Positions 52,101 through 60,806 of a stretch of 64,000 bases of DNA are shown piece after piece. The position numbers and the translations under genes are program-made. The DNA lies in NCBI GenBank assembly GCA_016719295.1, contig JADKAF010000001.1:6448001-6512000 (forward strand), given 5' to 3'. Positions within the stretch are counted from its first letter, which is position 1, and each line of letters begins with the position of its first letter. Under the pieces are notes generated by a model, which was not told the DNA's origin, did not search any database, and worked only from the letters and a program-made list of their open reading frames with translations. The DNA comes from Planctomycetota bacterium (GTDB lineage: Bacteria > Planctomycetota > UBA1135 > JADKAF01).

Positions 52101-52337
52101 GCGGTCGTCGCGCTTCGGCGTTGTGCCGAGGGCGATGCACGCCGCGACTCGGCGCTCGTTCGACTAGAGGCTCTCGCCCGCGAGCTCGAGCATGTCGATC
52201 TGCAATGGCTAGCTCTCGATGCGTTCGCGCGATATGCGCCGCGGACGAAGATCGTGCACGAGCTGATCGAAGCGCTGGCGTGGACCCCCGCTCCATTCCT
52301 CCGCCGACGTGCGCTCGAGGCTCTCGAAGGGCGCTGA
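49107..52337 (+). CDS. large secreted HEAT-repeat-like protein
   Basis: ATG 49107 gives 1076 residues and a signal peptide (MNISIILCVLAAPGFAQ); a longer in-frame start overlapping DUF488 is not supported by the composition. Throughout, the sequence is built of roughly 35-40-residue helix pairs such as VDAIRRAAQELIEQGERSA, LIADPEPGLRKAATKALAAL-like units and DHERQAAAQELIAEPTE, consistent with HEAT-like solenoid repeats. No catalytic domain is visible. It probably acts as a periplasmic or surface scaffold. Base composition appears somewhat less extreme than in neighbouring genes. Confidence 0.75.
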   Translation: MNISIILCVLAAPGFAQERLPRSESAILADFVSNDVDAIRRAAQELIEQGERSASILTEILRDDDERYPVLLGADPGPDVNYEGVGRGGKRQHPLEAKLPPRFVFRFSSALQSIALSSEPLREIKALRSETPVRQRAALVLGLLKVAPDSVVHSLDAAFECPYPVADQAAWSLAKIGPPSVARMTGRILSGVQRIRAAWVLHEIEAPRTSTLRALLDSSEPEDSSFAIEWLRARPNEDPAFAGYVLEQLLASPPQRPELFRQVAGEIGVSSTPLWIETYRSSGDASVRRIVLDLLFDRARVWQAKIAAHDPLLGFVPDLLALLEEKNLRQRAQAGRFLQALPLDVEQQRLTVARLLELYRTQSDSLDWVWIYFSGSFGGESLEAVETLLQILEAAQREKWRSANRVLAAARALKDIPSLPDETLARVRTLREGAPEPWISTDLREASRERKASTPAEEKVRSAPDPKARLANCIARLRKSADHERQAAAQELIAEPTEAAVNALIELLRELQKEAEQVDSMSFEGGGGPPWGDPGLRVATLSFYEIPIARDREITGAANLDQVVAYVLGRMGEPARRAIPDLAMGVDFMRMGSAQCLWALRQLGWKEHSAWVEIAQRVPSPELGLVDLILEEPLPDRRAIEELLSSPSAALRECAMRAAAKRGVSVLELEKLVREALFSGLWPENSPAREWVASIPDDRLVPWLELSREQSSGLRGVLEILSSKAPAIPSALASSIAATSRDLLLAGLADPEPGLRKAATKALAALPLDPVTKRIASEMLQRQIEGADPSESASIFNCQVTLEADGDRKRWYCFESLASSFDAPQDERILNMAFEAVELLESGVVPLREADAERLVELIEKAGEEAGYLAPLLLRCGSRGLELYLPRLRAEKRLREEMLSALDRSGRLLDPGNASLRRALFDDADHELRALAARAQMASGSEERELLDRTRSWSPRTSDHRARLLIAELRAVGGELAGVKALDALARDGDVPVEFRQGAVVALRRCAEGDARRDSALVRLEALARELEHVDLQWLALDAFARYAPRTKIVHELIEALAWTPAPFLRRRALEALEGR

Positions 52338-52487
52338 TTGCGTCGAACGCGAGCGGATCACGGGATCAGTTCGCGCGAGACGGTGATACGAACGCTTCCT
52401 CATGGAGACCGCAGAGCCGCTCTTCGCGTGCGCCCGAGACTCGCGTCGGAGGCAGCGGATCGAGGCAAGCCGTTCTATCCCTCGCGC

Positions 52488-52616
52488 TCACTCCAACACC
52501 TCGACCCCTTGCCAAGCGTCGCTCGCGATCATCACGAACAGCACATCGCCGGCGAGGAAGACCCCGACGAGCAGGACGATCCAGATCCACGGATTGCGAC
52601 GGAGGAAAGCGCGCAT
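52488..52616 (-). CDS. short single-helix protein, FixH-like
   Basis: This 42-residue protein begins MRAFLRRNPWIWIVLLVG and contains one transmembrane helix. The NPW start followed by a single helix resembles the N-terminus of FixH/CcoH, which is normally about 150 residues long. It lies 20 bases after the ccoG stop at the end of the cbb3 operon, where ccoH usually sits. The periplasmic domain is missing, so it may be a reduced CcoH or an unrelated small subunit. Confidence 0.5.
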   Translation of the reverse strand: MRAFLRRNPWIWIVLLVGVFLAGDVLFVMIASDAWQGVEVLE

Positions 52617-52636
52617 GGGATGGGGAGTGCGTGCGG

Positions 52637-54070
52637 TTAGGGGCCGATGAACTGGAGCTCGACGTCGACGGTCTCGGCGCCGTCCTTGCCGGTCACGGTG
52701 ACGAGGATGGGGAAGCGGCCCTTGTACTCCTCGCGGAGCAGCGTCGCGGTGAGCGCGACGTCGGTGCTGGCGAGCGCGGCGAGCGTGATCTCGGTCTCGG
52801 CGAGCTCGAAGGCGAAGGAGGAGCCGGGGGAGCCTTGCGGCAGCGCGGCCTTCAGCGTGTAGCGCTGATCCTGGTCGGTCTTGTTGCGGACGTGCACGAT
52901 GAGGACGTTCCGCAGCGTGCCTTCGGTGAGGACGTAAGGGAGGCCGCGCGCGCGGCGCTGGGTGGCCTCGAAGCTGTTGCGACCCGACGCCGTGAGGAGG
53001 AACACGGTCAGGCCGACCAGCCCGAGCGCGGCGTAGAAGAAGAGGCGCGGGCGCACGAAGCGCCTCGGCTTGCCTTCGAAGGCGTTCTTCGAGTCGTAAC
53101 GGATCAGGCCCTCCGGCTTGCCGATCTTCCGCATCACGTCGTCGCAGGCGTCGATGCAGTTCATGCAGCCGACGCACTCGAGCTGCAGGCCGTTCCGGAT
53201 ATCGATGCCGGTCGGGCACGCGGCGACGCAGTTCATGCAGTCGATGCAGTCGCCCTTGCCCTCGGCAGCCTGGCCCTTCGCGGGCTTCGCGCGCGGCTCG
53301 CCGCGGCGCTGGTCATAGCCGATGATGACGGTGTCGTCGTCGATGAGCGCCGACTGCAGGCGGCCGTAGGGGCAGATGACGATGCAGAGCTGCTCGCGGA
53401 ACCAGGCGAAGTCGAAGAAGAGGATGCCCGCCAGCGCCATGGTGAACCCGAACGCGAACGGGTGCGCCGATGGTGCCGAGGTGGTGACGTGCCAGAGCTC
53501 GCGCGCGGGGATGAAGTAGGCGAGGAAGATGTGCGCGACGAGCAGCGCGAGGGCGGCGAACGAGACGAACTTCGCGGCCTTGCGCCAGATCTTCTCGAAG
53601 TTCCAGGGGCCCTTGTTGCGCCGCACGCGCTCGGCGCGGCTGCCCTCGATCCAGCGTTCGAGGCGGCGCGCGATGCCCTCGAGGAACACCGTCTGGGGGC
53701 AGGCGTAGCCGCACCAGACGCGCCCGAAGAGGGCCGTGATCGCGAAGAGCGTGAAGCCGACCCCCGTCAGCAAGAAGAAGACGAGGTAGAAGTCATCGCG
53801 CGTGAACGTGAAGCCGAAGAGGTAGGCCGAGCGGTGGGGGATGTCGAAGAGGACCGCCGGATGGCCGCCGATCTCGATCCACGGGATCACGGCGTAGACC
53901 GCGATCAGGATCGCCCAGACGAGCTTCTTCCGCGTCTGCCAGCGCCCGTGCACGTCGGTGGGCTGCAGGAAGTTCCGCGAGCCGTCGGGATTGATGCTGT
54001 AGACGCTGTCGAGGTCGGGGCGCCGCAGCAACGGGCCTCGGCTGCCGGTGGTCGGACCGCTGGTAGTCAT
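52637..54070 (-). CDS. ccoG: cytochrome c oxidase accessory protein CcoG
   Basis: This 477-residue protein has several membrane helices (about residues 50-70, 90-110, 165-185, 210-225). The family sequence GRVWCGYACPQTVFLE is followed by a polyferredoxin-like section with two cysteine groups, CIDCMNCVAACPTGIDI and CVGCMNCIDACDDVM. The C-terminal Ig-like FixG domain is present. CcoG reduces copper for assembly of cbb3 oxidase. It follows ccoP by 57 bases within the oxidase operon. Confidence 0.96.
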   Translation of the reverse strand: MTTSGPTTGSRGPLLRRPDLDSVYSINPDGSRNFLQPTDVHGRWQTRKKLVWAILIAVYAVIPWIEIGGHPAVLFDIPHRSAYLFGFTFTRDDFYLVFFLLTGVGFTLFAITALFGRVWCGYACPQTVFLEGIARRLERWIEGSRAERVRRNKGPWNFEKIWRKAAKFVSFAALALLVAHIFLAYFIPARELWHVTTSAPSAHPFAFGFTMALAGILFFDFAWFREQLCIVICPYGRLQSALIDDDTVIIGYDQRRGEPRAKPAKGQAAEGKGDCIDCMNCVAACPTGIDIRNGLQLECVGCMNCIDACDDVMRKIGKPEGLIRYDSKNAFEGKPRRFVRPRLFFYAALGLVGLTVFLLTASGRNSFEATQRRARGLPYVLTEGTLRNVLIVHVRNKTDQDQRYTLKAALPQGSPGSSFAFELAETEITLAALASTDVALTATLLREEYKGRFPILVTVTGKDGAETVDVELQFIGP

Positions 54071-54127
54071 GTCTCTCCGTGTGCGTCGGCGCGAGGAGCG
54101 ATCGAACGCTCCCCGCGCCGGCGAGGA

Positions 54128-54712
54128 TCACTGCTTCGGGGCCGGGGTCTCGAGCTCGCCCTCGGGCGCCTTGCCCGGGCGGTTCTTGCCCTTCAGCTCG
54201 GCGAGGACGTAGGCCACGACATCCCGCACGCGTGCGGGGCCGATCACTTCCTTCCAAGCCTGCATGCCCTTCGCCGGAACGCCGTTCATCACGGTGCTCC
54301 AGATCTGCGTCGGGCGACCGCCGTGGATCCAGCGATCGTCGGTGAGGTTCGGGCCGATGCTGCCCGAGCCGTTCTCGAGATGGCAGGCGACGCACTGTGT
54401 CCAGACCTCGCGGCCCGCGGCCACACGGGCCGGGACCTGCGACATCAGGAGCAGCGACTCATCGGTGACCTCGTCGCCGAGCTTCGCGAGCTCGGCTGCG
54501 GCCTGCGCGGCCATCTCGTTCCGCCAGCTCTGCTCCTGCGGCGTACCGATCGAGTACGAGTGGTAGTAGAGCCAATAGAAGAGCGAGAAGACGACCGCGC
54601 CGTAGAGCGTGATGAGCCACCAGTTCGGCAGCCGGTTGTCGTACTCCTGGATCCCGTCGTATTCGTGCTCGAACGCGACATCCGCGCCGGGGTGTTGGTG
54701 TGGATCGGACAT
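54128..54712 (-). CDS. ccoP: cbb3 oxidase cytochrome c subunit CcoP, mono-haem
   Basis: The 194-residue protein has the FixP/CcoP N-terminal signature (EYDGIQEYDNRLPNWWLI), a single transmembrane helix, and one class I cytochrome c domain with the haem motif CVACH and the axial Met probably in KGMQAW. Typical CcoP has two haem domains and about 290 residues; the second is absent here. It overlaps the ccoQ stop by one base. It carries electrons to the CcoNO core. Confidence 0.93.
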   Translation of the reverse strand: MSDPHQHPGADVAFEHEYDGIQEYDNRLPNWWLITLYGAVVFSLFYWLYYHSYSIGTPQEQSWRNEMAAQAAAELAKLGDEVTDESLLLMSQVPARVAAGREVWTQCVACHLENGSGSIGPNLTDDRWIHGGRPTQIWSTVMNGVPAKGMQAWKEVIGPARVRDVVAYVLAELKGKNRPGKAPEGELETPAPKQ

Positions 54713-54930
54713 CAGCAGCGCACCTCCTCGAGCGCGCGGGCGGGCGAAGCGCCTTGCGGCGCGGAGTTAGGGGACTCGTCCTCGAGCGGCAGGGCCGCCA
54801 TGTGATCGACTTCTCTCACCCGCATGCGCAGCACGCGCACCATCGCGAGCAAGAAGACCGTGAGGAAGAGGAGCATCGTGAGCAGCGGCAGGAGCTCCCA
54901 TCCGCCGCTGGCGAGGAACTTCTTCAACAT
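54712..54930 (-). CDS. ccoQ: cbb3 oxidase small subunit CcoQ-like
   Basis: This 72-residue protein has one membrane helix (LLPLLTMLLFLTVFLLAMV) and a polar C-terminus. Size, topology and position between the catalytic subunit and ccoP fit CcoQ/FixQ. Sequence similarity alone would not be decisive. The gene starts 3 bases after the ccoNO stop and overlaps ccoP by one base. Confidence 0.8.
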   Translation of the reverse strand: MLKKFLASGGWELLPLLTMLLFLTVFLLAMVRVLRMRVREVDHMAALPLEDESPNSAPQGASPARALEEVRC

Positions 54931-54933
54931 GGC

Positions 54934-57306
54934 TCAGCGACCTCCCGTGGTGGTGAGCTGCTGCGCGGCCTTCAAGCGCGCCTCGCGCTTCTCGGGCGAC
55001 TCGAGGTAGAGCATGTAGGCGATGAGCGCCATCAGCTTGCTGTCGGGCGCGAGCTCCATGCCCTGGGTCGCGAGCTCGGCGGCGATCTTCTGGCCTTGCG
55101 CCAGCGCCGCGTCCTTCGCGCCCGCGATGTCGGCATCGCTGTACGGAACCCCGAGAGTGCGCAGCACGGAGAGCTTGCCGCCCGTCGCGTCGAGGTCGAG
55201 CTGCTCCTCCTTCAGCCAGCCATAGGCCGGCATGTTGGAGTTGGGCGCCAGGTCGCGCGGGTTGATGAAGTGCGCGTAGTGCCAGGGCGCCTGGTAGCGA
55301 TCGCCGACGCGGTGGAGGTCCGGGCCGGTGCGCTTCGAGCCCCACTGGAACGGATGATCGTAGATGAACTCCTCGAGCTTCGAGTACGGCCCGAAGCGCA
55401 GCGTCTCGAAGCGGAACGGACGCACCATCTGCGAGTGGCAGTTGTAGCAACCCTCGCCGACGTAGATGTCGCGGCCTTCCTGCTCCAGCGGCGTCCGCAC
55501 CGGCTGGATGTAGATGTTGGGATCGGTCGTGGGCTCGCCCTTGTCGTTCAGCGCGAACTTCGGATAGTCGTTGCGCGTGAGCACGCTGGGCACGATCTGC
55601 ACGATGCCACCGATCAGGATCGCGAGGAGGGTGAGCCCGGAGAAGAGGAAGCTCTTGCCCTCTAGGATCGAGTGCCAACCGTGCATCGCGGCCCCGCCGC
55701 CACGGCCGACCAGGATCCACGCGATCGTCACCATGCCCGCCACGCCGAGCCAGAGCGGGGTCGTCACCGCGTCACCCGTGCCGAAGCCGATCGCGACCAG
55801 CGTCGCAACGAGGCTCATCATCACCGGCGTGCTGAAGACGAGGGAGCGCTTCGGCTCGGTGACCAGCGGCTTCGAGACCACGACGTCGACCGAGGAATCG
55901 ACGGCCTTGCCGGCGCGCATCGTGGCGATCAGGTTCACCAGCATCAGGATGTAGCCGATGAAGAAGATCGTGCCGCCGACCAGGCGCATCGCGTAGAGGA
56001 AGCGACCGCTGACCAGGATCTCGACGAAGTCGGGATTGGCGAGGTAGCCATCGGCGTTCAGCTCACGCCAGAAGAGGCCTTGATTCACCCCGTTGATCCA
56101 CATGGCCACGACGTAGAGCAGGATGCCGAAGGTCGAGGTCCAGAAGTGGAAGTTCGCGAGGCGCACCGACCAGAGCGCGGTGCCCCACATCTTCGGGACG
56201 AGCCAGTAGAGCATCCCGACCGCCATGCCGGTGTTCCACCCGAGGGTGCCGCCGTGCACGTGGGCGATGATCCAGTCGCTGTAGTGCGCGAGTCCGTTGA
56301 CGCTCTTGATCGAGAGCAGCGGGCCCTCGAAGGTCGACATGCCGTAGAAGGTGATGCCGACGATGTAGAACTTGATCACCGGGTCGGTGCGCAGCTTGTC
56401 CCAGGCGCCGCGCAGCGTGAGCAAGCCATTGAGCATGCCGCCCCAGGACGGCGCCCAGAGCATGAGCGAGAAGACCATGCCGAGCGTCTGCGCCCACTCG
56501 GGCAGCGCCGAGTTCAGCAGGTGGTGCGGGCCGGCCCAGATGTAGAGGAAGACCAGCGACCAGAAGTGCACCACCGAGAGGCGATAGGAGTAGACCGGTC
56601 GGCCCACCGCCTTCGGCAGGAAGTAGTACATGATCCCGAGGATCGGCGTCGTGAGGAAGAAGGCCACGGCGTTGTGGCCGTACCACCACTGCACGAGCGC
56701 GTCCTGGACGCCGCCGAACACGGGATAGGAGTGCACCCACGAGGTCGGGATGCACAGGTTGTTCACGATGTAGAGGACCGGGATCGTGAGCACCGTCGCG
56801 ATGTAGAACCAGATCGCGACGTAGAGGTTCTTCTCGTTCCTCTTCGCGATGGTGCCGAAGAAGTTCACCGCGAAGACGACCCAGATCAGCGCCACGAGGA
56901 CGTCGATCGGCCAGATGAGCTCCGCGTACTCCTTGCCCTGCGTGAGCCCGAAGGGCAGCGTGAGGGCGGCGGAGACGATGATGAGCTGCCAGCCCCAGAA
57001 GTGGATGCGGCTCAAGACGTCGGAGAAGAGCCGTGCCTTCAGCAGCCGCTGCAGCGAGTAGTAGATGCCGGCGAACATCATGTTGCCGACGAAGGCGAAG
57101 ATCGCGCCATTCGTATGCAACGGGCGGAGCCGGCCGAACGAGAGGAACGGCAGGCCGGTGTTTGCCTGGTGGTGCGAGAGCTGGGAGGCGACGAGGACGC
57201 CCAGCCCGAGCCCGACCACGCCCCACAGCATGGTGACGCGCAAGAAGGCCCGGACGATGGAGTCGTCGTAGGCGATGCGTCGCGTCTCGACGGTCGAGGT
57301 GCTCAT
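54934..57306 (-). CDS. ccoNO: fused CcoN-CcoO subunit of cbb3 cytochrome oxidase
   Basis: This 790-residue protein joins the catalytic CcoN (about residues 1-500) to the CcoO cytochrome c subunit (about 540-790). CcoN has the haem/copper ligands LRPLHTNGAIF, WWYGHNAVAFFLT, AGPHHLL and AHVHGGTLGW. CcoO starts with a membrane helix (HSILEGKSFLFSGL) and has the haem site CYNCHSQMVRPF near residue 620. Normally these are two genes; here they are one reading frame without a break. It would reduce oxygen to water with high affinity and pump protons. It overlaps ccoS by 4 bases. Confidence 0.95.
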   Translation of the reverse strand: MSTSTVETRRIAYDDSIVRAFLRVTMLWGVVGLGLGVLVASQLSHHQANTGLPFLSFGRLRPLHTNGAIFAFVGNMMFAGIYYSLQRLLKARLFSDVLSRIHFWGWQLIIVSAALTLPFGLTQGKEYAELIWPIDVLVALIWVVFAVNFFGTIAKRNEKNLYVAIWFYIATVLTIPVLYIVNNLCIPTSWVHSYPVFGGVQDALVQWWYGHNAVAFFLTTPILGIMYYFLPKAVGRPVYSYRLSVVHFWSLVFLYIWAGPHHLLNSALPEWAQTLGMVFSLMLWAPSWGGMLNGLLTLRGAWDKLRTDPVIKFYIVGITFYGMSTFEGPLLSIKSVNGLAHYSDWIIAHVHGGTLGWNTGMAVGMLYWLVPKMWGTALWSVRLANFHFWTSTFGILLYVVAMWINGVNQGLFWRELNADGYLANPDFVEILVSGRFLYAMRLVGGTIFFIGYILMLVNLIATMRAGKAVDSSVDVVVSKPLVTEPKRSLVFSTPVMMSLVATLVAIGFGTGDAVTTPLWLGVAGMVTIAWILVGRGGGAAMHGWHSILEGKSFLFSGLTLLAILIGGIVQIVPSVLTRNDYPKFALNDKGEPTTDPNIYIQPVRTPLEQEGRDIYVGEGCYNCHSQMVRPFRFETLRFGPYSKLEEFIYDHPFQWGSKRTGPDLHRVGDRYQAPWHYAHFINPRDLAPNSNMPAYGWLKEEQLDLDATGGKLSVLRTLGVPYSDADIAGAKDAALAQGQKIAAELATQGMELAPDSKLMALIAYMLYLESPEKREARLKAAQQLTTTGGR

Positions 57307-57497
57307 GAGCGAGAGGACCCTTGGGATGACGGGGAAGGAGTTCGTTCGGTCGGCGACGTCGTGTCGTCGGCGAGCGGGAGCAAGGACAGCCGCTCGGCGT
57401 GTTCGAAGTCGCCTTGCGCAAGCCCGAAGACCAGCAGCAGCACGCCGCCGATCACGAAGAGGAAGCTCACGAAGATGAGGAGGATCAGGACATCCAT
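57303..57497 (-). CDS. ccoS: cbb3-type oxidase assembly protein CcoS
   Basis: ATG 57497 gives 64 residues: a membrane helix (LILLIFVSFLFVIGGVLLLV), then GLAQGDFEHAERLSLLPLADD, a pattern close to CcoS, which carries a similar FDDLExPAxRIL-like segment. The gene overlaps the ccoI stop by 13 bases and the ccoNO start by 4. CcoS is needed to incorporate cofactors into the oxidase. The short tail after the helix is Ser/Thr-rich. Confidence 0.85.
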   Translation of the reverse strand: MDVLILLIFVSFLFVIGGVLLLVFGLAQGDFEHAERLSLLPLADDTTSPTERTPSPSSQGSSRS

Positions 57498-59944
57498 GCG
57501 TGGCACCTCCGCGCGACGCGCAGCGTGGTCCAGAGGACGAGGGCGAGCGACGAGACCGGCATCAGCACGGCCGCGCCGAGCGGGCCGATCCAGCCGAGCA
57601 AGCAGCCGAGGACGGCGCTCGCGTTGTAGAGCAGCGCGAAGCGGAGAGCTCGGCGCGTCGTGCGGTCGAGCTCGCGCGCGGCGATGAGCGCGCGGCGCAC
57701 CGCGGCGATGCCGCCGCCCAAGAAGTAGAAGTCCGCTCGCCCCGGGAGCTGGGGGCGATCGATGGCCGGCGTCGCCGAGCACCACGCCGCGTCGAAGGCC
57801 GGCGCGTCGTTCAGGCCGTCGCCGACCATCAGCGTGTCCTCGCGATCGAGGCTGCGGATGCGCTCGGCCTTCTGCTCGGGGCTGAGCTCGCCTTCCGCGA
57901 GCGATGCGTCGAGGCCGAGTCGGGCGCAGGCTTCGGCGACGCGAGAGGCCCCGTCGCCGGAGAGCATTCGCACCTCGAGGCCCGCGCTCTGCAGCTCTTC
58001 GAGCTCGGCGCGCGCGTCGCCTTCGAGCTGCTCGCGGAACTGGAAGCGCGCGAGCTCGGTGCCCTCGACGGCGAACACGGTTCCGCGCGGCGTGGCGCTC
58101 GCGCTCGACGGCCTACCCAGGGCGAAGCTCGCGCGTCCGAGGCGATAGAGCCGGCCGCCGATCGTCCCCTCGACGCCGCGCGCGGGGAGCTCCTCCACGT
58201 GCACGGAAGCGTCGAGGATGGCCCCAGCTTCGAGCTCGAGCGCGGCGGCGAGCGCGCGCGAGACGGGGTGCAGGCTCCGCGCGACGAGCTCGTGCAGCGC
58301 GGCGCGCTCGCGCGGCGCGAGGGCCGCGAGCTGCGCGGCGGAATCCGCGTCGAGCTCGAGCGCGCCCGAGGTGAGCGTCCCGGTCTTGTCGAAGATCACG
58401 CGCCGCACGCGCAGCGCGCGGCCGAAGAAGCTCGCGTTCCGCACGAAGATGCCGCGTCGGCGCAGCGAGCTCTGCACGAGCTCCTGCGCGAGCGGCACCG
58501 CGAGGCCCAGCGCGCAGGGGCAGGTGATCACCAGGATCGACACCGCGACCTTCAGCGCCGCGTCGAAGCCGCTGCCGAGCCACCAGCCGAGGAAGCCGCC
58601 GCTCGAGAGCAGCAGCACGCCGATCACGTAGGCGCGCGCGACGAAGTTCCAACGGCGGTCGCCGCGCGAGGGATCGAGGGCGGAGGCACTCAGCAGACCG
58701 CGCAGGCGCGAGGCGGAGAAGTCCTCCGCGGCGGCCATGCGCAGCGCCGAGCGGCCGGCGTTGAACGCTCCGGCGGGGAGCGCTTCGCCGCGCGTGACGC
58801 CGCGTTGCTGCGATTCGCCGGTGATCCAGTCGATCGCGATCCGCGCGTGCTCGTCGAGGGTCACTCCCGCGACGGGCACGAGCTCGCCGGGGAGGATCCA
58901 GAGCTCGTCGCCGGCGCGCAGCGCCGAGACGGAGACCGGCTCGACGCGTCCCTCGACGCGGCGGCGCGTCGCGAGGCCATCGAGCTCTTCGGCATCGAGC
59001 AACGAGCGGCGGTTGCGCTCCAGCACGCGCTCCTGCATCCAGCGCCCGAGGAGCATCAACGCGATGAAAGTGGCGACGGTATCGAAGTACCCGGCCTCGC
59101 TGCCGTGCAGGACGTGAGCGAGCAAGGAACCCGCGTACGCGAGTAGAAGTCCGAGCGCGATCGGCAGGTCGAGGTGGACGACGCCGGAGCGCAGACCCAA
59201 GATCGCGCGGCGTACGAAGTAGGTGCCGCCGACGAGCAGCGCCAGCGTTCCGAGCGCGAGCTTGAGCCACCCGAAGAGTGCGAAGAGCGCGCCGTCCTGC
59301 GGACCGAGACCGACGTAGCCGCAGATCGAGAAGACCTGCGCGTTCATCGCCGCGGCGAGGCAGACGTAGAGGCGCAGCACGAGCGCGCGCGATTGGCGCG
59401 GGGCTTCCTTGCGATCGGGGCCGAAGCGATAGCCGAAGCTCTCGGCTTCGCGCAGGTAGTCGGCGAGATCGAAGCGCGACGGCACCCAGATCAGCTCGGC
59501 CTTGCCTTGCATCGGGTTGATGCGGAGGTCGAGCGCGCCATCATGGCGGCGGTAGAGCTGCTCCAGGAGCCAGATGCACGCCGCGCAGTGGACGCCTTGC
59601 ACGTCGAGCTGGATGCGGCGCGCGGTGTCGTTGCCGCCGTCGAGGGACGCGCTCTCGGAGCGCGCGAGCACTTGCTCGAGCCACGCGAACCCGTCGGGGC
59701 GCAGTCGCGGCGGCGGTGCGGTCGGGCCCTGCTTCAGCTGGTAGTAGCGCTCGAGGCCGTTCGACGCGAGCAGCTCGCTCACGGCGCGGCAGCCGTTGCA
59801 GCAGAACGCTCCGAACTCGCTCTTCCAGCCGATGCCGAGCGGCAGCCCGCAGTGCTTGCAGGGCGTCTTGGGATCGTGGACCGCGCGCGATGCATGTGCT
59901 TCGCGCGTCGGTGCTGCGTCGAGCAAGGCCGGGGGCGGCGTCAC
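57485..59944 (-). CDS. ccoI: copper-transporting P1B-type ATPase CcoI
   Basis: GTG 59944, overlapping the preceding stop as GTGA, gives 819 residues. An N-terminal Cys-rich metal-binding segment (PCKHCGLPLGIG, AFCCNGCRAVSELL) precedes an HMA-like domain with CAAC. The ATPase motifs are all present: TGES, TCPCALGLAVPL, DKTGTLTSG, SLHPVSRALA and MVGDGLNDAPAF. Location in the cbb3 operon and the N-terminal domain identify CcoI, which exports copper for oxidase assembly. Confidence 0.95.
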   Translation of the reverse strand: MTPPPALLDAAPTREAHASRAVHDPKTPCKHCGLPLGIGWKSEFGAFCCNGCRAVSELLASNGLERYYQLKQGPTAPPPRLRPDGFAWLEQVLARSESASLDGGNDTARRIQLDVQGVHCAACIWLLEQLYRRHDGALDLRINPMQGKAELIWVPSRFDLADYLREAESFGYRFGPDRKEAPRQSRALVLRLYVCLAAAMNAQVFSICGYVGLGPQDGALFALFGWLKLALGTLALLVGGTYFVRRAILGLRSGVVHLDLPIALGLLLAYAGSLLAHVLHGSEAGYFDTVATFIALMLLGRWMQERVLERNRRSLLDAEELDGLATRRRVEGRVEPVSVSALRAGDELWILPGELVPVAGVTLDEHARIAIDWITGESQQRGVTRGEALPAGAFNAGRSALRMAAAEDFSASRLRGLLSASALDPSRGDRRWNFVARAYVIGVLLLSSGGFLGWWLGSGFDAALKVAVSILVITCPCALGLAVPLAQELVQSSLRRRGIFVRNASFFGRALRVRRVIFDKTGTLTSGALELDADSAAQLAALAPRERAALHELVARSLHPVSRALAAALELEAGAILDASVHVEELPARGVEGTIGGRLYRLGRASFALGRPSSASATPRGTVFAVEGTELARFQFREQLEGDARAELEELQSAGLEVRMLSGDGASRVAEACARLGLDASLAEGELSPEQKAERIRSLDREDTLMVGDGLNDAPAFDAAWCSATPAIDRPQLPGRADFYFLGGGIAAVRRALIAARELDRTTRRALRFALLYNASAVLGCLLGWIGPLGAAVLMPVSSLALVLWTTLRVARRCHAWMS

Positions 59945-60693
59945 CACAGCACCACCTCCCCGACATGCGCGTGCGGCACGAGCTCGAGCACCGCGAGCCC
60001 GCGGAGGCCCATCTGCACCGCGACGAGCAGGACCAGGGCGGCGCCGAGGCGATGCAGGCGAAGGCGCGTGCTCACGCCGAGCTGCGGCAAGCCGAGGCCG
60101 ACGGCGAAGAGCACGGGCAGCGTGCCGACGCCGTACGCGAGCAGCGCGAGCGCGCCTCCGGAGACGCTGCCGGCGCCGAGGGCCGCGAGGGCCACGGCAT
60201 AGATCGGGCCGCAAGGCAGCAGCCCTTGCGCCGCGCCGAGGGCGAAGCGCCCGAAAGCACGGCGCGTCGCGAAGAGCGCGCGCACGGCGCTCATCACGCG
60301 GGAGGCGAGGCGTCCGGTCCAGCCCGCCGGCCGATGGGGCCAGAGCCCCAGCAGCCCGAGGGCGAGGAAGATCATCAGCGCGCTCGCGCCGATCGCGAGT
60401 AGGGCTTGGCCGAAAGCGGCGTGCTCACCGGCGAGGCCGCCGGCCGCGCCGAGGAGACCGAAGAGCGCGCCGAGCGCCGCGTAGGAGGTGAGGCGCCCGG
60501 AGTGATAGAGGCCGAGAGAGAGCGCGAGAGAGCCGCGGCTGCTGCCGCCGCTCCGCTGCGCGCAGCCGAACGCGCCGATCAGCGGCCCGCACATGCCGAG
60601 GCAGTGCCCAACGCTCAGCAACGCGCCTGCTCCACAGAGCAGCGCGAGGTCGAGCGAGGCAGGAGTGAGGGCGGAACCGCAGCAGGCGCTCAC
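59941..60693 (-). CDS. sulfite exporter TauE/SafE-type membrane protein of the cbb3 operon
   Basis: This 250-residue protein has six or seven hydrophobic helices. Cysteine pairs are conspicuous: MSACC at the start, CLGMCGP near residue 31 and LLPCGPIY near 160, which is the DsbD_2/SafE-like pattern. Members are common in cbb3 operons, where they are thought to help with copper or thiol handling. It is the first gene of the operon and overlaps ccoI by 4 bases. Confidence 0.9.
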   Translation of the reverse strand: MSACCGSALTPASLDLALLCGAGALLSVGHCLGMCGPLIGAFGCAQRSGGSSRGSLALSLGLYHSGRLTSYAALGALFGLLGAAGGLAGEHAAFGQALLAIGASALMIFLALGLLGLWPHRPAGWTGRLASRVMSAVRALFATRRAFGRFALGAAQGLLPCGPIYAVALAALGAGSVSGGALALLAYGVGTLPVLFAVGLGLPQLGVSTRLRLHRLGAALVLLVAVQMGLRGLAVLELVPHAHVGEVVLW

Positions 60694-60806
60694 GAGGTCG
60701 GCATGCTCCCGAGGGCGAAGGAGCCGGAGACACTAGGGAGCGCAGTGGGGGGAGCCCATCCTCATTCGGTGGGCGCCGAATACCCCGGGTGGGGACTTGA
60801 CGAGCA

